Below are positions 53,710-63,219 of a stretch of 64,000 nt of DNA, piece after piece. Both the position numbers and the translations under genes were made by a program. Source of the stretch: Burkholderiales bacterium (lineage in GTDB: Bacteria; Pseudomonadota; Gammaproteobacteria; Burkholderiales; SG8-39); contig JAOSJV010000011.1 in the NCBI GenBank assembly GCA_027493935.1, positions 528,589-592,588 on the forward strand, written 5' to 3'. A model generated the notes under the pieces. That model was not told the DNA's origin and did no database searches. It worked only from the letters and a program-made list of their open reading frames with translations. How positions within the stretch are numbered: the stretch's first letter is position 1; the number at the start of each line of letters is the position of its first letter.

Positions 53710-54623
53710 ATGTCGAGGATCCGCAGGTCGCTCGCGTGCGTGGCGCTGACCGCCAGCTGTGCGGCTCCAGCGGTCGGCGCCGAGACGGATGCGGCATCTG
53801 CCGGAACGCGGCGCTTCACGGAACTCGTCGCCCGCGCGATCGCGTACGAGCATGGTGAGGGAGTGCCGAAGAACTCCGCTCTTGCCGCGCAGCTTTACTG
53901 CGAGGCCGCGCGCAATGGCGATGCCGAGGCTCACTTCGGCCTCGGCTGGATGTACGCAAACGGTCGCGGCGTAGCGCGCGACGATCGGATCGCCGCAACG
54001 CTCTTCGTGCTCGCAGCCGCGCAGGGCCACGTCCACGCCCAGCGGCTGCTGGGCTATTTCACATCGGCCGCCGATCGGTTGCCCGAGTGCATGCGTTTGC
54101 CGGTGACTCGGCCCGCCTCTGCGCAAGAGACAGCGGATCCGTTTGCCGAGCTGCCGCCGCGTCTGAAGCCGTTTGCCGATCTCGTCCGGGAGCTCGCGCC
54201 TGAGTACGAGATCGATCCGGTGCTCGCGCTGGCAATCGTCGCGGTCGAGTCGCGATTCCAGCCGCGCGCGCTGTCACCCAAGGGGCGCGCGGCTTGATGC
54301 AGCTCATGCCTGCAACGGCAAAGCGGTTCGAGGTGCGTGACGCATTCGACTCCACAGCGAACGTGCGCGGCGGCCTGGCTTATCTTCGATGGTTGCTTGC
54401 CTATTACCAAGGACGGCTTCCGCTCGTCCTCGCCGCCTACAACGCGGGCGAGAACGCGGTCGATCGGCACCGCGGCGTACCGCCGTACGCCGAGACGCGC
54501 AACTATGTGCGGCTGGTCCTCGGCGTGGTTCGCGCGTTCGCTCATCCGTTCGATCCAAGCGTGACGGAGCCTTCGCGTTCCATCTTTGGCGCGGCTCGAG
54601 AACCCGGAGCAGCGAGACCCTAA
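53710..54623 (+). CDS. lytic transglycosylase with Sel1 repeats, one apparent frameshift
   Basis: A periplasmic protein of about 304 residues after correction. A signal peptide (AAPAVGAE) is followed by two Sel1-like repeats ([39 protein letters not shown]) and an SLT domain whose catalytic Glu is in [11 protein letters not shown] missing G in GGGG at 54282-54285 breaks the frame right there; adding it restores [19 protein letters not shown] and [10 protein letters not shown]. It would open peptidoglycan, perhaps to allow the export machinery through. It begins 4 bases after the epimerase. Confidence 0.82.
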
Positions 54624-54626
54624 GGC

Positions 54627-54641
54627 GCAGCCCGGGGCTGC
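54627..54641 (+). terminator. hairpin after the transglycosylase gene, possible terminator
   Basis: GCAGCC and GGCTGC form a 6-bp GC-rich stem with a CGG loop, starting 3 bases after the stop codon. There is no T-run, so intrinsic termination is uncertain. It lies between converging genes, where a terminator is expected. Confidence 0.3.
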
Positions 54642-54785
54642 CTGCTCCGACCATGCGGACGCCGTTTGGTGCGCGAGTTATCGTCGAGACACCGATCAGT
54701 CCGCCCGCAGCGCGCATAGCGCGGCGGGCGCTCGGCGGGCGTCTGTTACGCGTCGTCTCTGATGTGCTGAGCAAGCGACCGCGCG

Positions 54786-55401
54786 TCAGCGAAAACGCAT
54801 CGCCGCGAGGTCGGCTTCGAGCGCGGCCAGGACGCGCCCGAGCGCAGTGCTGTAGCCGAGCGCCAGCGCCGCCGCCGTGCCGTCGCCGACGATCACGCGT
54901 TCGCTGTAGCGGCGCTCGAACAGCGGATCGGCGCGATCCCGATCGGGGTGCAGAAAAAAACCGGATCGTGACGACCGCGGTAGTGTGCCGCTCGTCGCGC
55001 GCATCCGCGTAGAGCTCGGTCACGAGCCCGTCGAGGACGTACGGCGCACCGGCGGGGCTTGCCGGCTCGCGCACCGCCGCGAACAACCCGGCGCGGTCCA
55101 GCCACTCGGCCACTTCGCGGGCGACGAGATCGCGCGGCGCAGCGAAGAACCCGGCATAGGGGTCGGCCTCGTACCGCAGGTCACCGATGCGGTAGACGAG
55201 CGCGCGGCCGGCGTAGGGCGCGGCGACGCTGATCAGCCCGACCTTCACGGAGACCGGCTTGCGCACCGCCGCGGGCGGACCGGTCCGGGTCGCTTCGAGT
55301 ACGAAGGCTTGATGCTCGAGCGCAGGCCGCGAGATCGCGCAGGCGCCGAGTGCGAGCGCGACTGCCGTTGCAGCCGCAAGGGTCGCCAGTGCGCGCCTCA
55401 T
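54786..55401 (-). CDS. ABC-type transport auxiliary lipoprotein (PqiC-like), one apparent frameshift
   Basis: A lipoprotein of about 204 residues of the ABC_trans_aux/DUF330 family, partner of MCE-type lipid transporters at the outer membrane. The signal peptide ends in a lipobox (LALGACA), then VSVKVGLISVAAPYAGRALV and YEADPYAGFFAAPRDLVARE. An extra base in the seven-A run at 54954-54960 (T-run on the coding strand) breaks the frame; removal gives TIRFFLHPDRDRADPLFERR. Its start overlaps the MCE stop by 4 bases. It is the last gene of a four-gene operon. Confidence 0.83.
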
Positions 55402-56454
55402 TGCTGCCCCCGCCGGACCGGCGCAGGCGGTTCGCCGAAGAGCGTGCCGGCGGGATAGCGCCGTGCCGCCTCGCTCAGGTCGCGCAGGTTTTCCGTGGTC
55501 TGGCGCAGGTTCGCGAGCGTCGCCGCGATGTCCTGCTCGCTCGCCGCGAGTGCGTGGTCGAGCCGCCGGGTGACGCGGTCGAGCGCGGCGATCGCCGCCA
55601 GCAGCCGCTCGCTGCTCGCGGTCGCGCGGACCGCCTCGGCCGCCGCGACCACGTCGTCCGGCAGCGTGTCGAGTGCGGGATTGGCGAGGATCTCGCGCAG
55701 CCGTGTCGCTGCGGCGGCGGCCTCGCGGAACGTCGCCTGCGCGTCGCTGCCGCCGAGCAGCGCGGAGAGTCTGCGGTTCGTCTCGCGCAGCTCGGCGAGG
55801 AGCGCGGCGCCTTCTGCGCCGAGCTTCTCGACCGGCAGTGCATCGACCTTCCGGCCGGCGCTATGCAGCAGCGCGTAGATCTCGGCCGCGATCCGCCGCA
55901 GATCGACGTCCTCCAGCATGCGCAGCACCCGCTCGATCTGATTGGTAAACTGCACGAGCTTCGCGCGGGCCGAGGGAATGTAGACGCTTGCGCGGCTGCC
56001 AGTTGATCGGTAGCGGCGGGTTCAGGGTGGGCTCGACGAAATCGAGCTCGAGGTAGTTGATGCCGGTGATCCCCTGCGGCGCGACGCGCACGCGCAGGCC
56101 CTGCTCGATGTACTGCTTCAGCAGATCGGCGTCCGCCCTTCCGAGCGGGCCGAGCTGGTCGACGTTCAGCGTTGCCTCGATCAGCACGTAGGGCTTGCGC
56201 TGGCCGAGCGGCTTGTCCTGCTCGTAGCGCTCGGCGGTGAACCCCAGCCGCTTGACCTCGCCGAGCAGCACGCCCCGATAGCGGACCTTGGAGCCGAGAT
56301 CGAGGCCCTGCACCGAGTCGTCGACGTAGGTCTCCATCGTGATCGTGCGCTCGAAGAGCTTGCCCGCGCCCAGCGCGAGCACCATCGCCACCGCGACGGC
56401 GAGGCCCGCAAGGACGAACAGCCCGAGCTTGAAATAGTTTGGCTTAGCGCTCAT
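55398..56454 (-). CDS. MCE domain protein (MlaD/PqiB-like), one apparent frameshift
   Basis: A periplasmic lipid-binding protein anchored by one N-terminal helix (YFKLGLFVLAGLAVAVAMVLAL) with an MCE domain (VQGLDLGSKVRYRGVLLGEV, GITGINYLELDF) and a long helical C-terminal part. An extra A in CGCAAGC near 55989 breaks the frame; removal joins INWQPR to SVYIPSARAKLVQFTNQ and gives about 351 residues. It forms the hexameric shuttle between the ABC permease and the outer membrane. It overlaps the lipoprotein gene (ATGA). Confidence 0.86.
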
Positions 56455-56457
56455 CGG

Positions 56458-57267
56458 TCACGCGCCCGCGGGCTCGGTGGCGCGCTCCTCCTCGGCCTCC
56501 CGGTTGAAGAAATGCCGCACGTGCGGATTGTCGCTTTTCTCGCGCAGCTCGTGTGGATCGCCCTCGGCGATGATGCCGCGAGCCTCCTTGTGGAGCATGA
56601 TCACCCGGTCGCAGATGGTGAACGTGCTCGCGAGGTCATGGGTCACCACCACCACGGTGATGCCGAGCACGCGCGCGAGGCGCAGCACCGTCTGGTCGAA
56701 TGCGGCCGCGGTGACCGGGTCCAGCCCCGAGGACGGCTCGTCCAGGAACAGGATCGCCGGATCGAGCGCCATCGCGCGGGCGATCGCCGCGCGCTTCTGC
56801 ATGCCGCCGGAGAGCTCGGAGGGCATGTGGTGCTCGAAGCCCTCGAGCCCGACGAGCTTGAGCTTGAGCCGCGCGATGAGCTCGATCGCGTCGGGTGGCA
56901 GCGCGGTGTACTCCTCGAGGGGCAGGCTCACGTTCTCGAGCAGCGTCATCGACCCGAACAGCGCGCCGAGCTGGTACATGACGCCGATTCGCCGCAGGAT
57001 CGCAAGTCGCTCCTCGCCCTGGGCCGTCGCGACGTCGCGCCCCTCGATCAGCACGCGCCCGGCCGCCGGCTCGTAGAGCCCTATGATGTGCCGCACGAGC
57101 ACGGTCTTGCCGCTGCCCGACCCGCCGAGAATGCCGAACACCTCGCCCTGGAAGACGTCGAAGGTCACGTTCTCGAGGATGGTGCGGTCGTCGAACGCGG
57201 CCTTCAGGCCCTCGACGCGGATCACCACCTCCTCGTCGTGCGCGCCGGACCGGTTTGCGTTGCTCAT
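56458..57267 (-). CDS. lipid-transport ABC ATP-binding protein (MlaF-like)
   Basis: A 269-residue ABC ATPase. Walker A is GGSGSGKT (residues 48-55), the signature is ELSGGMQKRAAIARA, Walker B is AILFLDEPSSGLDP, and the switch is VVVVTHDLAS. The ELSGGM-Q-K-R form and YQLGALFGSMTLLENVSLPL are typical of MlaF. It drives phospholipid movement with the permease. It is complete, 3 bases from the MCE gene and 16 bases from the permease. Confidence 0.92.
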   Translation of the reverse strand: MSNANRSGAHDEEVVIRVEGLKAAFDDRTILENVTFDVFQGEVFGILGGSGSGKTVLVRHIIGLYEPAAGRVLIEGRDVATAQGEERLAILRRIGVMYQLGALFGSMTLLENVSLPLEEYTALPPDAIELIARLKLKLVGLEGFEHHMPSELSGGMQKRAAIARAMALDPAILFLDEPSSGLDPVTAAAFDQTVLRLARVLGITVVVVTHDLASTFTICDRVIMLHKEARGIIAEGDPHELREKSDNPHVRHFFNREAEEERATEPAGA

Positions 57268-57283
57268 GGGCGCGACGGCGGAC

Positions 57284-58402
57284 TCAGATGTCCAGGTAGT
57301 AGAACACCACGGCGAAGATCCCGTCCACGGCGACGATCAGCACGATGCCGCTCACGACCGCGCTGGTCGCCGAGAGCCCGACCGCCGAGGCGCCGGTGCG
57401 CGTCTGCAGGCCGCGCAGGCAGCCGACCCCGGCAACCAGCACGCCGAACACCACCGACTTGAACAGGCCGCCGAACAGGTCGTTCAGCTGCACGCGGTTC
57501 ACCACCTGCAGATAGTAAGTGTAGAGCGGGATCTCGAAGAGTTGCATCACCATGGCGCCGCCGAGCAGGCCGATCAGCACCGCGAAGGCGCTCAGGAGCG
57601 GCATCATCGCCACTGCCGCGAGCATGCGTGGCACGACGAGAAAGCGCACCGGGTCCAGACCCATCGTCTCGAGCGCGTTCACCTCGTCGTTCACCTTCAT
57701 GGTGCCGATCTCCGCGGCAAACGCGGCGCCCGAGCGGCCGGCGAGCAGAATCGCGGTCATGAGCGGGCCGAGCTCGCGCGTCATCGCCAGGCCGACCAGG
57801 TCCGCGACGAAGATCTCGGCGCCGAACTGGCGCATCGAGATCGCCGACTGGAACGCGAGGATGACGCCCATCAGGAAGCCGATCAGCGCGACGATCGGCA
57901 GCGCATTGACGCCCGCCTCCTCGGCGACGAGCAGCACATCGCGCCAACGCACCGACGACGGGCGGCGCAGGGCGCCCGCGAGCGCGGTGAGCGCCTCGCC
58001 GACGAACGCGACGAGCGCGTAGAGCCCGACCCAGACCCCGCGACCTGCGCGGCCGAGCCGCTCGACGACCGAGCCGGGCGCCTCGCGCGGCGGAGGCGGT
58101 GCGCGGAACTCGGCTGGATCGAACTGCTCGAGCAGACGGCCGAAACCCTCGCGCAGCCCCTCGATCCGCACCTCCGCGCCGGGCCGGCGCTCGGTGCCCA
58201 GCAGATCCACCAGCATCGCGATCCCGGCGCCGTCACAGTACTCGACGCGGCTGCAGTCGACGACGAAGGGCCGGTCGGGGCTTCCTGCGAGCGCGCGCTT
58301 CGCGTCGGCCCAGACCGGCCCGAGCGAATGCGCGTCGAGCCTTCCGGCCAGCGCGAGCCCGCGGGTCGCACCGTCCGGGGGGGTGATGGTGAGCTCGGCC
58401 AT
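57284..58402 (-). CDS. lipid-transport ABC permease (MlaE-like) with fused N-terminal STAS domain
   Basis: A 372-residue protein. Residues 1 to about 100 form a STAS domain (VVDCSRVEYCDGAGIAMLVD), the rest an MlaE permease with five or so membrane helices (NALPIVALIGFLMGVILAFQ, EIGTMKVNDEVNALETMGLD). In E. coli the STAS partner is a separate protein (MlaB); here it is fused. ATG 58402 gives the STAS start directly. It heads the operon permease-ATPase-MCE-lipoprotein. Confidence 0.9.
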   Translation of the reverse strand: MAELTITPPDGATRGLALAGRLDAHSLGPVWADAKRALAGSPDRPFVVDCSRVEYCDGAGIAMLVDLLGTERRPGAEVRIEGLREGFGRLLEQFDPAEFRAPPPPREAPGSVVERLGRAGRGVWVGLYALVAFVGEALTALAGALRRPSSVRWRDVLLVAEEAGVNALPIVALIGFLMGVILAFQSAISMRQFGAEIFVADLVGLAMTRELGPLMTAILLAGRSGAAFAAEIGTMKVNDEVNALETMGLDPVRFLVVPRMLAAVAMMPLLSAFAVLIGLLGGAMVMQLFEIPLYTYYLQVVNRVQLNDLFGGLFKSVVFGVLVAGVGCLRGLQTRTGASAVGLSATSAVVSGIVLIVAVDGIFAVVFYYLDI

Positions 58403-58514
58403 GGGCGAGAGCGATGCCGGGCGGAGTGTACCAGCGGCTCTCGCGTGCACGAAGCGGCGGGAACTTTCGCGCCCGCATCGCTTCTTACGGGTCTGTCGCC
58501 GAAACGCAGCGAGC

Positions 58515-59440
58515 ATGTCCGATCAGGAGCAGCAGGCCGTCCTCACCGTCGCGCTGATGACCGCGTTCGCAGACGGCGGCAAGAGCGCGGCGGAGCGCGA
58601 TGCGGTGAAGCGCATCGCCGAATCGTTCGGCGCGGCGGTGCCACCGGCCCTGCTGCAGGACGTGCTGCTCAGGCGTGTCAAGCTGCCCGAGGCCGTGCGG
58701 CCGCTGGTTGCGCCGGAGCACCGGCAACTCGCCTACGAGATGGCGGTCGTGGTGTGCGAGGCCGACGGCGCGCCGAGCGCGGCCGAGCGCGCGTTTCTCG
58801 CCGAACTGGAGCGCGCGCTTGGCCTCGAGCACGTCCGCGCCGAGTCCTTCGTGCGCGACGCCGATGCCGTCGCGTCCGCACCGCTCACCGCGCCGAGCGC
58901 GGCCGAGCCCCGGCACGCGAGCGCCGTGGCGCCGGCCGAACTGGATCAGATGGTCCTCAACTACGCCATCCTCAACGGCGCGCTCGAGCTTCTGCCCGAG
59001 TCGCTCGCCACGGTCGCGATCATCCCGCTGCAGATGAAGATGGTGTACCGCATCGGCCGGGCCCACGGCTTCGAGCTCGACCGCGGGCACATCAAGGATT
59101 TCCTCGCGACCGCCGGCGTCGGCCTGACGTCGCAGTACCTCGAGCAGGTGGGCGCCAAGCTGATCGGGGGCTGCTCGGGAAAGTCGGCGGAAAGCTCGCG
59201 CGCGGTATCGGGCGGCAGGCGGTGAGCTCGGGCTTCTCGTTCGCGACCACCTACGCGCTGGGTCACGTCGCCAAGCGCTACTACGGCGGCGGCCGCACGC
59301 TGAGCGCGGCGGCGCTCAAGGACGCCTTCCGGGGCGTGCTCGGCGAGGCCAAGGGCCTGCAGGCGCGCTACGCCGGCGAGATCGAGGCCCGCGCCCGCAC
59401 CGTCGACCTGCCGCAACTCCTGGCCGAAGTGCGCAAGTAG
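58515..59440 (+). CDS. TerB-like / DUF697-like membrane-associated protein, one apparent frameshift
   Basis: A protein of about 308 residues. The N-terminal half looks like a TerB-type helical domain (ALMTAFADGGKSAAERDAVK, VVVCEADGAPSAAERAFLAE). The second half has hydrophobic helices (LATVAIIPLQMKMVYRIGRA, FSFATTYALGHVAKRYYGGG) resembling the DUF697 family. A missing G in GGGGG at 59166-59170 breaks the frame; adding it gives AKLIGGLLGKVGGKLARGI. Function is unknown. It is divergent from the lipid transporter operon. Confidence 0.75.
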
Positions 59441-59565
59441 CGCGTCGGCCGCCCCGCGGCCCGCCGCCGGATCCGCGCGCCCTGCTGCGCTCGCAGCCGC
59501 GTTGCGGCAAGATGCGTCCGGGCCGGCGCGCGCCCGCGTACCGCCATCTGCCATTCGGAGGAGAC

Positions 59566-60555
59566 ATGCGCAGTCCGGTGATCGACGTCCACACCCACAT
59601 GCTCAACCGGGAGTGGCTTGCGCTGCTCGAGCAGCACGGCGGACCGCGTTACACGCTGCGGGAGGTCGCCGGCGGCCGCCGCGCCATTCACCTCGACGGC
59701 GCTCCGTTCATGACGCCGGTGCCGGCCATGTTCGACTACGACCTCAGAGTGAAGAACATGAGCAGGGCGCGCGTCGACCTGGCGGTCGTGTCGCTCACCT
59801 GCCCGAACGTCTACTGGGGCGACGCCGAGGTGAGCCTCGCGGCCGCGCGCCTCATGAACGACGACATGGCCGCGGCGAAGCGCGCCTACCCCGATCGCAT
59901 CCGCTGGTTCTGCTCGCTGCCCTGGCAGCACGCCGAGCCCGCGCTGGTCGAGCTCGCGCGCTCGCTCGCCGCCGGCGCGTCGGGCGTGATGGTGCTCGCC
60001 AACATCGCCGGCCGGCCGCTCACCGACGCGGCGTTCCAGTCCGTCTGGCGCGCGATCGACGAGGCCGCGCTGCCGGTGCTCGTGCATCCGACCGCGCCGC
60101 CCGGCATCGGCGAGATGGCGATGCAGGAATTCCAGCTCACCACTTCGATCGGGTTCACGTTCGACACCTCGCTTGCGATCGCACGGTGCATCCACGATGG
60201 TTTCCTCGATCGCTATCCACGCCTCAAGCTGATCGCCTCGCACGGCGGCGGCGCGCTGCCGTTCCTGATCGGGCGGCTCGATACCTGCTGGGAGCACATT
60301 CCAGCCGCGCGCGCGAAGATTGCGGAGCGCCCGTCCAACTACGCCCGGCGCATCTACGCCGACTCGGTCGTGTTCCGCCAGGATGCGCTCGAGATGGCGG
60401 TGGGCGTGTTCGGTCCCGACAACGTGCTCTACGGCTCGGACTATCCGCACAACATCGGCGACATGGCCGGCTGCCTCGCGCGGGTCGACGCGCTGCCCGG
60501 CGACGTGCGCGCGCGCGTGCGTGGCGCGAACGCGCGGGAGATCTTCGGGTTCTAG
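59566..60555 (+). CDS. ACMSD-like amidohydrolase (Amidohydro_2 family)
   Basis: A 329-residue TIM-barrel metal-dependent hydrolase/decarboxylase related to aminocarboxymuconate-semialdehyde decarboxylase. Metal ligands are visible in VIDVHTHML (H-x-H), VLVHPTAPPG, IASHGGGALPF and LYGSDYPHNIG. The reaction may be decarboxylation of an aromatic-derived acid, but the substrate cannot be told. ATG 59566 has GGAGGAG just upstream. It stands between the TerB-like and cation efflux genes without obvious pathway context. Confidence 0.87.
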   Translation: MRSPVIDVHTHMLNREWLALLEQHGGPRYTLREVAGGRRAIHLDGAPFMTPVPAMFDYDLRVKNMSRARVDLAVVSLTCPNVYWGDAEVSLAAARLMNDDMAAAKRAYPDRIRWFCSLPWQHAEPALVELARSLAAGASGVMVLANIAGRPLTDAAFQSVWRAIDEAALPVLVHPTAPPGIGEMAMQEFQLTTSIGFTFDTSLAIARCIHDGFLDRYPRLKLIASHGGGALPFLIGRLDTCWEHIPAARAKIAERPSNYARRIYADSVVFRQDALEMAVGVFGPDNVLYGSDYPHNIGDMAGCLARVDALPGDVRARVRGANAREIFGF

Positions 60556-60574
60556 CGGCAACCACGCGGAAGCG

Positions 60575-61497
60575 ATGGTCCACGCCCACCACGACCGCGC
60601 CGGCCATGCACGCGGCCCGCGTATCGCGGGCGGCAAGGCGTTCGCGATCGGCGTCGCGCTCAACACCGCGTTCGTGGCCGTGGAGGTGGTGTTCGGGCTG
60701 CTGGCGGACTCGCTGGCGCTCCTCGCCGACGCCGCGCACAACCTGAGCGACGTGCTCGGCCTGCTGCTCGCCTGGGGCGCAGCCTCGCTCGCCCGCCGCG
60801 CGCCGAGCGAGCGATTCACCTACGGTCTGCGCGGCTCGACCATCATGGCGGCGCTCGCGAACGCCGCGCTGCTCATGCTCGCGTGCGGCGCGATCGCCTG
60901 GGAGGCGGTCGGCCGCTTCGCGCACGCCGCGCCGCCGAGCGGCACGCTGATGATCTGGGTGGCCCTCGCCGGGGTGGCGGTCAACGGCGCGACCGCCGCG
61001 CTTTTCCAGCGTGATCGCCATCGCGACCTGAACGTGCGCGGCGCCTATCTGCACATGGTCGCTGATGCGGCCGTGTCGCTCGGCGTCGCCCTCGCCGGCG
61101 CGGCGATCCTCGTGACGGGGCTCGCGTGGATCGATCCGGTGGTGAGTCTGGCGGTCGTCGCAGTGATCGTTGTCGCGACCTGGGGGCTGCTGCGCGATTC
61201 GCTGAGGCTCAGCCTGCACGCCGTGCCGGGGGCGTGGAGCTGCCGGCGGTGCGCGACTACCTCGGCAGGCTGCCGGGCGTCCGCGAAGTGCACGACCTGC
61301 ACATCTGGGCGATGAGCACCACCGAGACCGCGCTTACCGCGCACATCGTGATGCCCGCCGGCCATCCCGGCGACGCGTTCCTGAACGAGGTGTGTCGCAC
61401 GCTGCACGACAGCTTCGGCATCCAGCATGCCACCGTGCAGATCGAGATGGGCGACTCCGGCGTGGCGTGCGAGCTCGCGCCGGAGCATCGCGTCTAG
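60575..61497 (+). CDS. cation diffusion facilitator (CzcD/ZitB-like), one apparent frameshift
   Basis: An inner-membrane divalent-metal exporter of about 307 residues. It begins with a His-rich segment (VHAHHDRAGHARG), then six membrane helices carrying the metal-site residues in LLADAAHNLSDVLGLLL and YLHMVADAAVSLGV, and a C-terminal cytoplasmic domain (GVREVHDLHIWAMSTTETAL). A missing G in GGGGG at 61228-61232 breaks the frame before that domain; adding it gives HAVPGGVELPAVRDYLG. It probably exports Zn or similar ions. ATG 60575 has GGAAG upstream. Confidence 0.87.
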
Positions 61498-62240
61498 CGC
61501 GGCGGCTCGGCCGCGCCGAGCCGGCCCACGCCCGGGAGCCGCAGCGCCGGATGGGCGAGATCGACGCCGAGCGAGAGGCCCAGGACGTTGATCTCGAGTC
61601 CCTCCTCGGGCGCGACGATCAGGCCGAGCGCACCAAGCATCGACACCTGAATGCCCGTCCCGCTCGGGGCGCGTCCGATCGCCGCGGAAAGCGGCGCGTA
61701 GTCCTTGCCGATCGCGCTCGCCGGTAGGTCGAGCCCCAGCGCCGGAACGCTGCGACCGATGTGCGCGACGAAGGTGTTGCTGTTCGGCCCCGGCCAAGTC
61801 CGGTACGTGCCGGCGAAGGGGTAGCGCTCGATGGCCGCTTCGACCGCGTCGATCAGCGCCTCGACGCCCTCGCCGCGCCGGTCGATGAGGAGCTCCGGGC
61901 GGCTGCTGTACCACTCGGCGTCGGGTGCGGCGTAGTTCACGCGTACGTGGGGCGGACCGGACCAGCCGACGACGTCGTAGCGCGTGAAGGCGTCGGCGTC
62001 CGCACGCTTGACGATGATCCAGGTATGGACCGCAAACCCGCCGCGCCAGCCGAACGCGCGCGCGGCGTAGACCTGGACCACCGGCTCGCGCACGAGCGTC
62101 GGGTCGGGCGCGAGGCCGGTCGGCGCGCGCGAGGCGGCGTACCACGGCACGTCTGCGGGCGGGTGCATGGCCATGCTCGCCGCGAGCGGGGCGAAGAACA
62201 GCACGGCAATGGCGAGAAGCATCAGGCGCTTGAGCGGCAT
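61494..62240 (-). CDS. DUF3750 family protein
   Basis: A 248-residue protein with an N-terminal membrane helix or signal anchor (LMLLAIAVLFFAPLAAS) and the DUF3750 core: VQVYAARAFGWRGGFAVHTW, YPFAGTYRTWPGPNSNTFVA and LSLGVDLAHPALRLPG. The family function is unknown. Its stop codon TAG overlaps the stop of the convergent cation efflux gene by 3 bases. ATG 62240 places the hydrophobic segment at the N-terminus. Confidence 0.8.
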   Translation of the reverse strand: MPLKRLMLLAIAVLFFAPLAASMAMHPPADVPWYAASRAPTGLAPDPTLVREPVVQVYAARAFGWRGGFAVHTWIIVKRADADAFTRYDVVGWSGPPHVRVNYAAPDAEWYSSRPELLIDRRGEGVEALIDAVEAAIERYPFAGTYRTWPGPNSNTFVAHIGRSVPALGLDLPASAIGKDYAPLSAAIGRAPSGTGIQVSMLGALGLIVAPEEGLEINVLGLSLGVDLAHPALRLPGVGRLGAAEPPR

Positions 62241-62340
62241 CGGCAGATACGTCGGCGCAGCATCAGGTAGCGGACGCCGACGGGCCGGACGAAGGATACT
62301 GCACCCGGGCGCGCGGCGAGAGGGGCCAACGTGCGAGCGG

Positions 62341-63219
62341 TCAGTGGTCGGCCTTCGCGCCGCCGCGCGTGGTGATCCTGCCGCCTTCGCCTGGATTTGT
62401 CCCCAGCCGCTCGCCGAGCGCGCGTAGCTCGTCGCGTAGCGCGGCGATCTCCTCGGCGAGTGCCCGGCTCTCCTCGGCGCGATCGAGGCCGGCACGCTCC
62501 TCGTCGGCGGCGTGCTCGGCCTGCATGGCGTTCACGACCACCGCGATGAAGAGGTTCAGCATCGTGAAGGTCGAGACGAGAATGTAGATCACGAAGAAGA
62601 CCCACGCGTACGGATAGACCTCCATCACCGGGCGCACGATGCCCATGGACCAGCTCTCGAGCGTCATGATCTGAAAGAGTGAGTAGGCGCTCGCCCCGAG
62701 CGAGCCGAACCAGTCGGGGAAGCGCTCGCCGAAGAGCTTGGTGGCGATCACCGCGGAGACGTAAACGATCACGCCGATGATGCCGATCACCGAACCGAGC
62801 CCCGGAATCGCCGCCAGCAGCCCGCCGGCCACCCGGCGCATGCTCGGCACGAGCGTGATCAGGCGCATCACGCGCAGCACCCGCAGCGCGCGCAGCGCGG
62901 CGAACGGTCCCGCAGCGGGCGCGAGCGCGATCGCGACGACCGCGAAATCGAAGACGCTCCAGGGATCGCGAAAGAAGCGCAGTCCGTGGGCCGCGATGCG
63001 CAGCGCGATCTCGACGACGAACACCGCAAGGATCAGCCGGTCGACGAGCGTGAGCCAGTCGCTCCAGCGCGCCATGACGGGGGGCACGGTCTCCAGGCCG
63101 AGGATGGCGGCGTTGACGAGGATCAGCCCGATCAGCGCGCGCTGCACGCGCGGCGCCTCGATCCAAGCCGCCAGCCGCGCTCGTCCGCACGCGGCCGTCC
63201 CGCTCGATGCTGCCCTCAT
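62341..63219 (-). CDS. voltage-gated cation channel (NaChBac/ion_trans family)
   Basis: A 292-residue single-domain six-helix channel. S4 carries R110, R113, R116 and R119 in [16 protein letters not shown], and the pore filter is TLESWSMG at residues 186-193, matching the TLESWAS-type filter of bacterial sodium channels. After S6 ([15 protein letters not shown]) comes an acidic coiled coil (about 236-270) expected to hold the tetramer. It is predicted to conduct Na in response to voltage. Its ATG overlaps the TerC stop by 4 bases (ATGA), so they are probably co-translated. Confidence 0.9.
   Translation of the reverse strand: MRAASSGTAACGRARLAAWIEAPRVQRALIGLILVNAAILGLETVPPVMARWSDWLTLVDRLILAVFVVEIALRIAAHGLRFFRDPWSVFDFAVVAIALAPAAGPFAALRALRVLRVMRLITLVPSMRRVAGGLLAAIPGLGSVIGIIGVIVYVSAVIATKLFGERFPDWFGSLGASAYSLFQIMTLESWSMGIVRPVMEVYPYAWVFFVIYILVSTFTMLNLFIAVVVNAMQAEHAADEERAGLDRAEESRALAEEIAALRDELRALGERLGTNPGEGGRITTRGGAKADH

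Noticed and set aside
57083-59440. 785-codon plus-strand frame across the lipid transporter operon
   Set aside because: Its first part is a shadow of the minus-strand ABC ATPase and permease genes. Only its last 90 or so codons are real, as the frameshifted end of the TerB-like gene.
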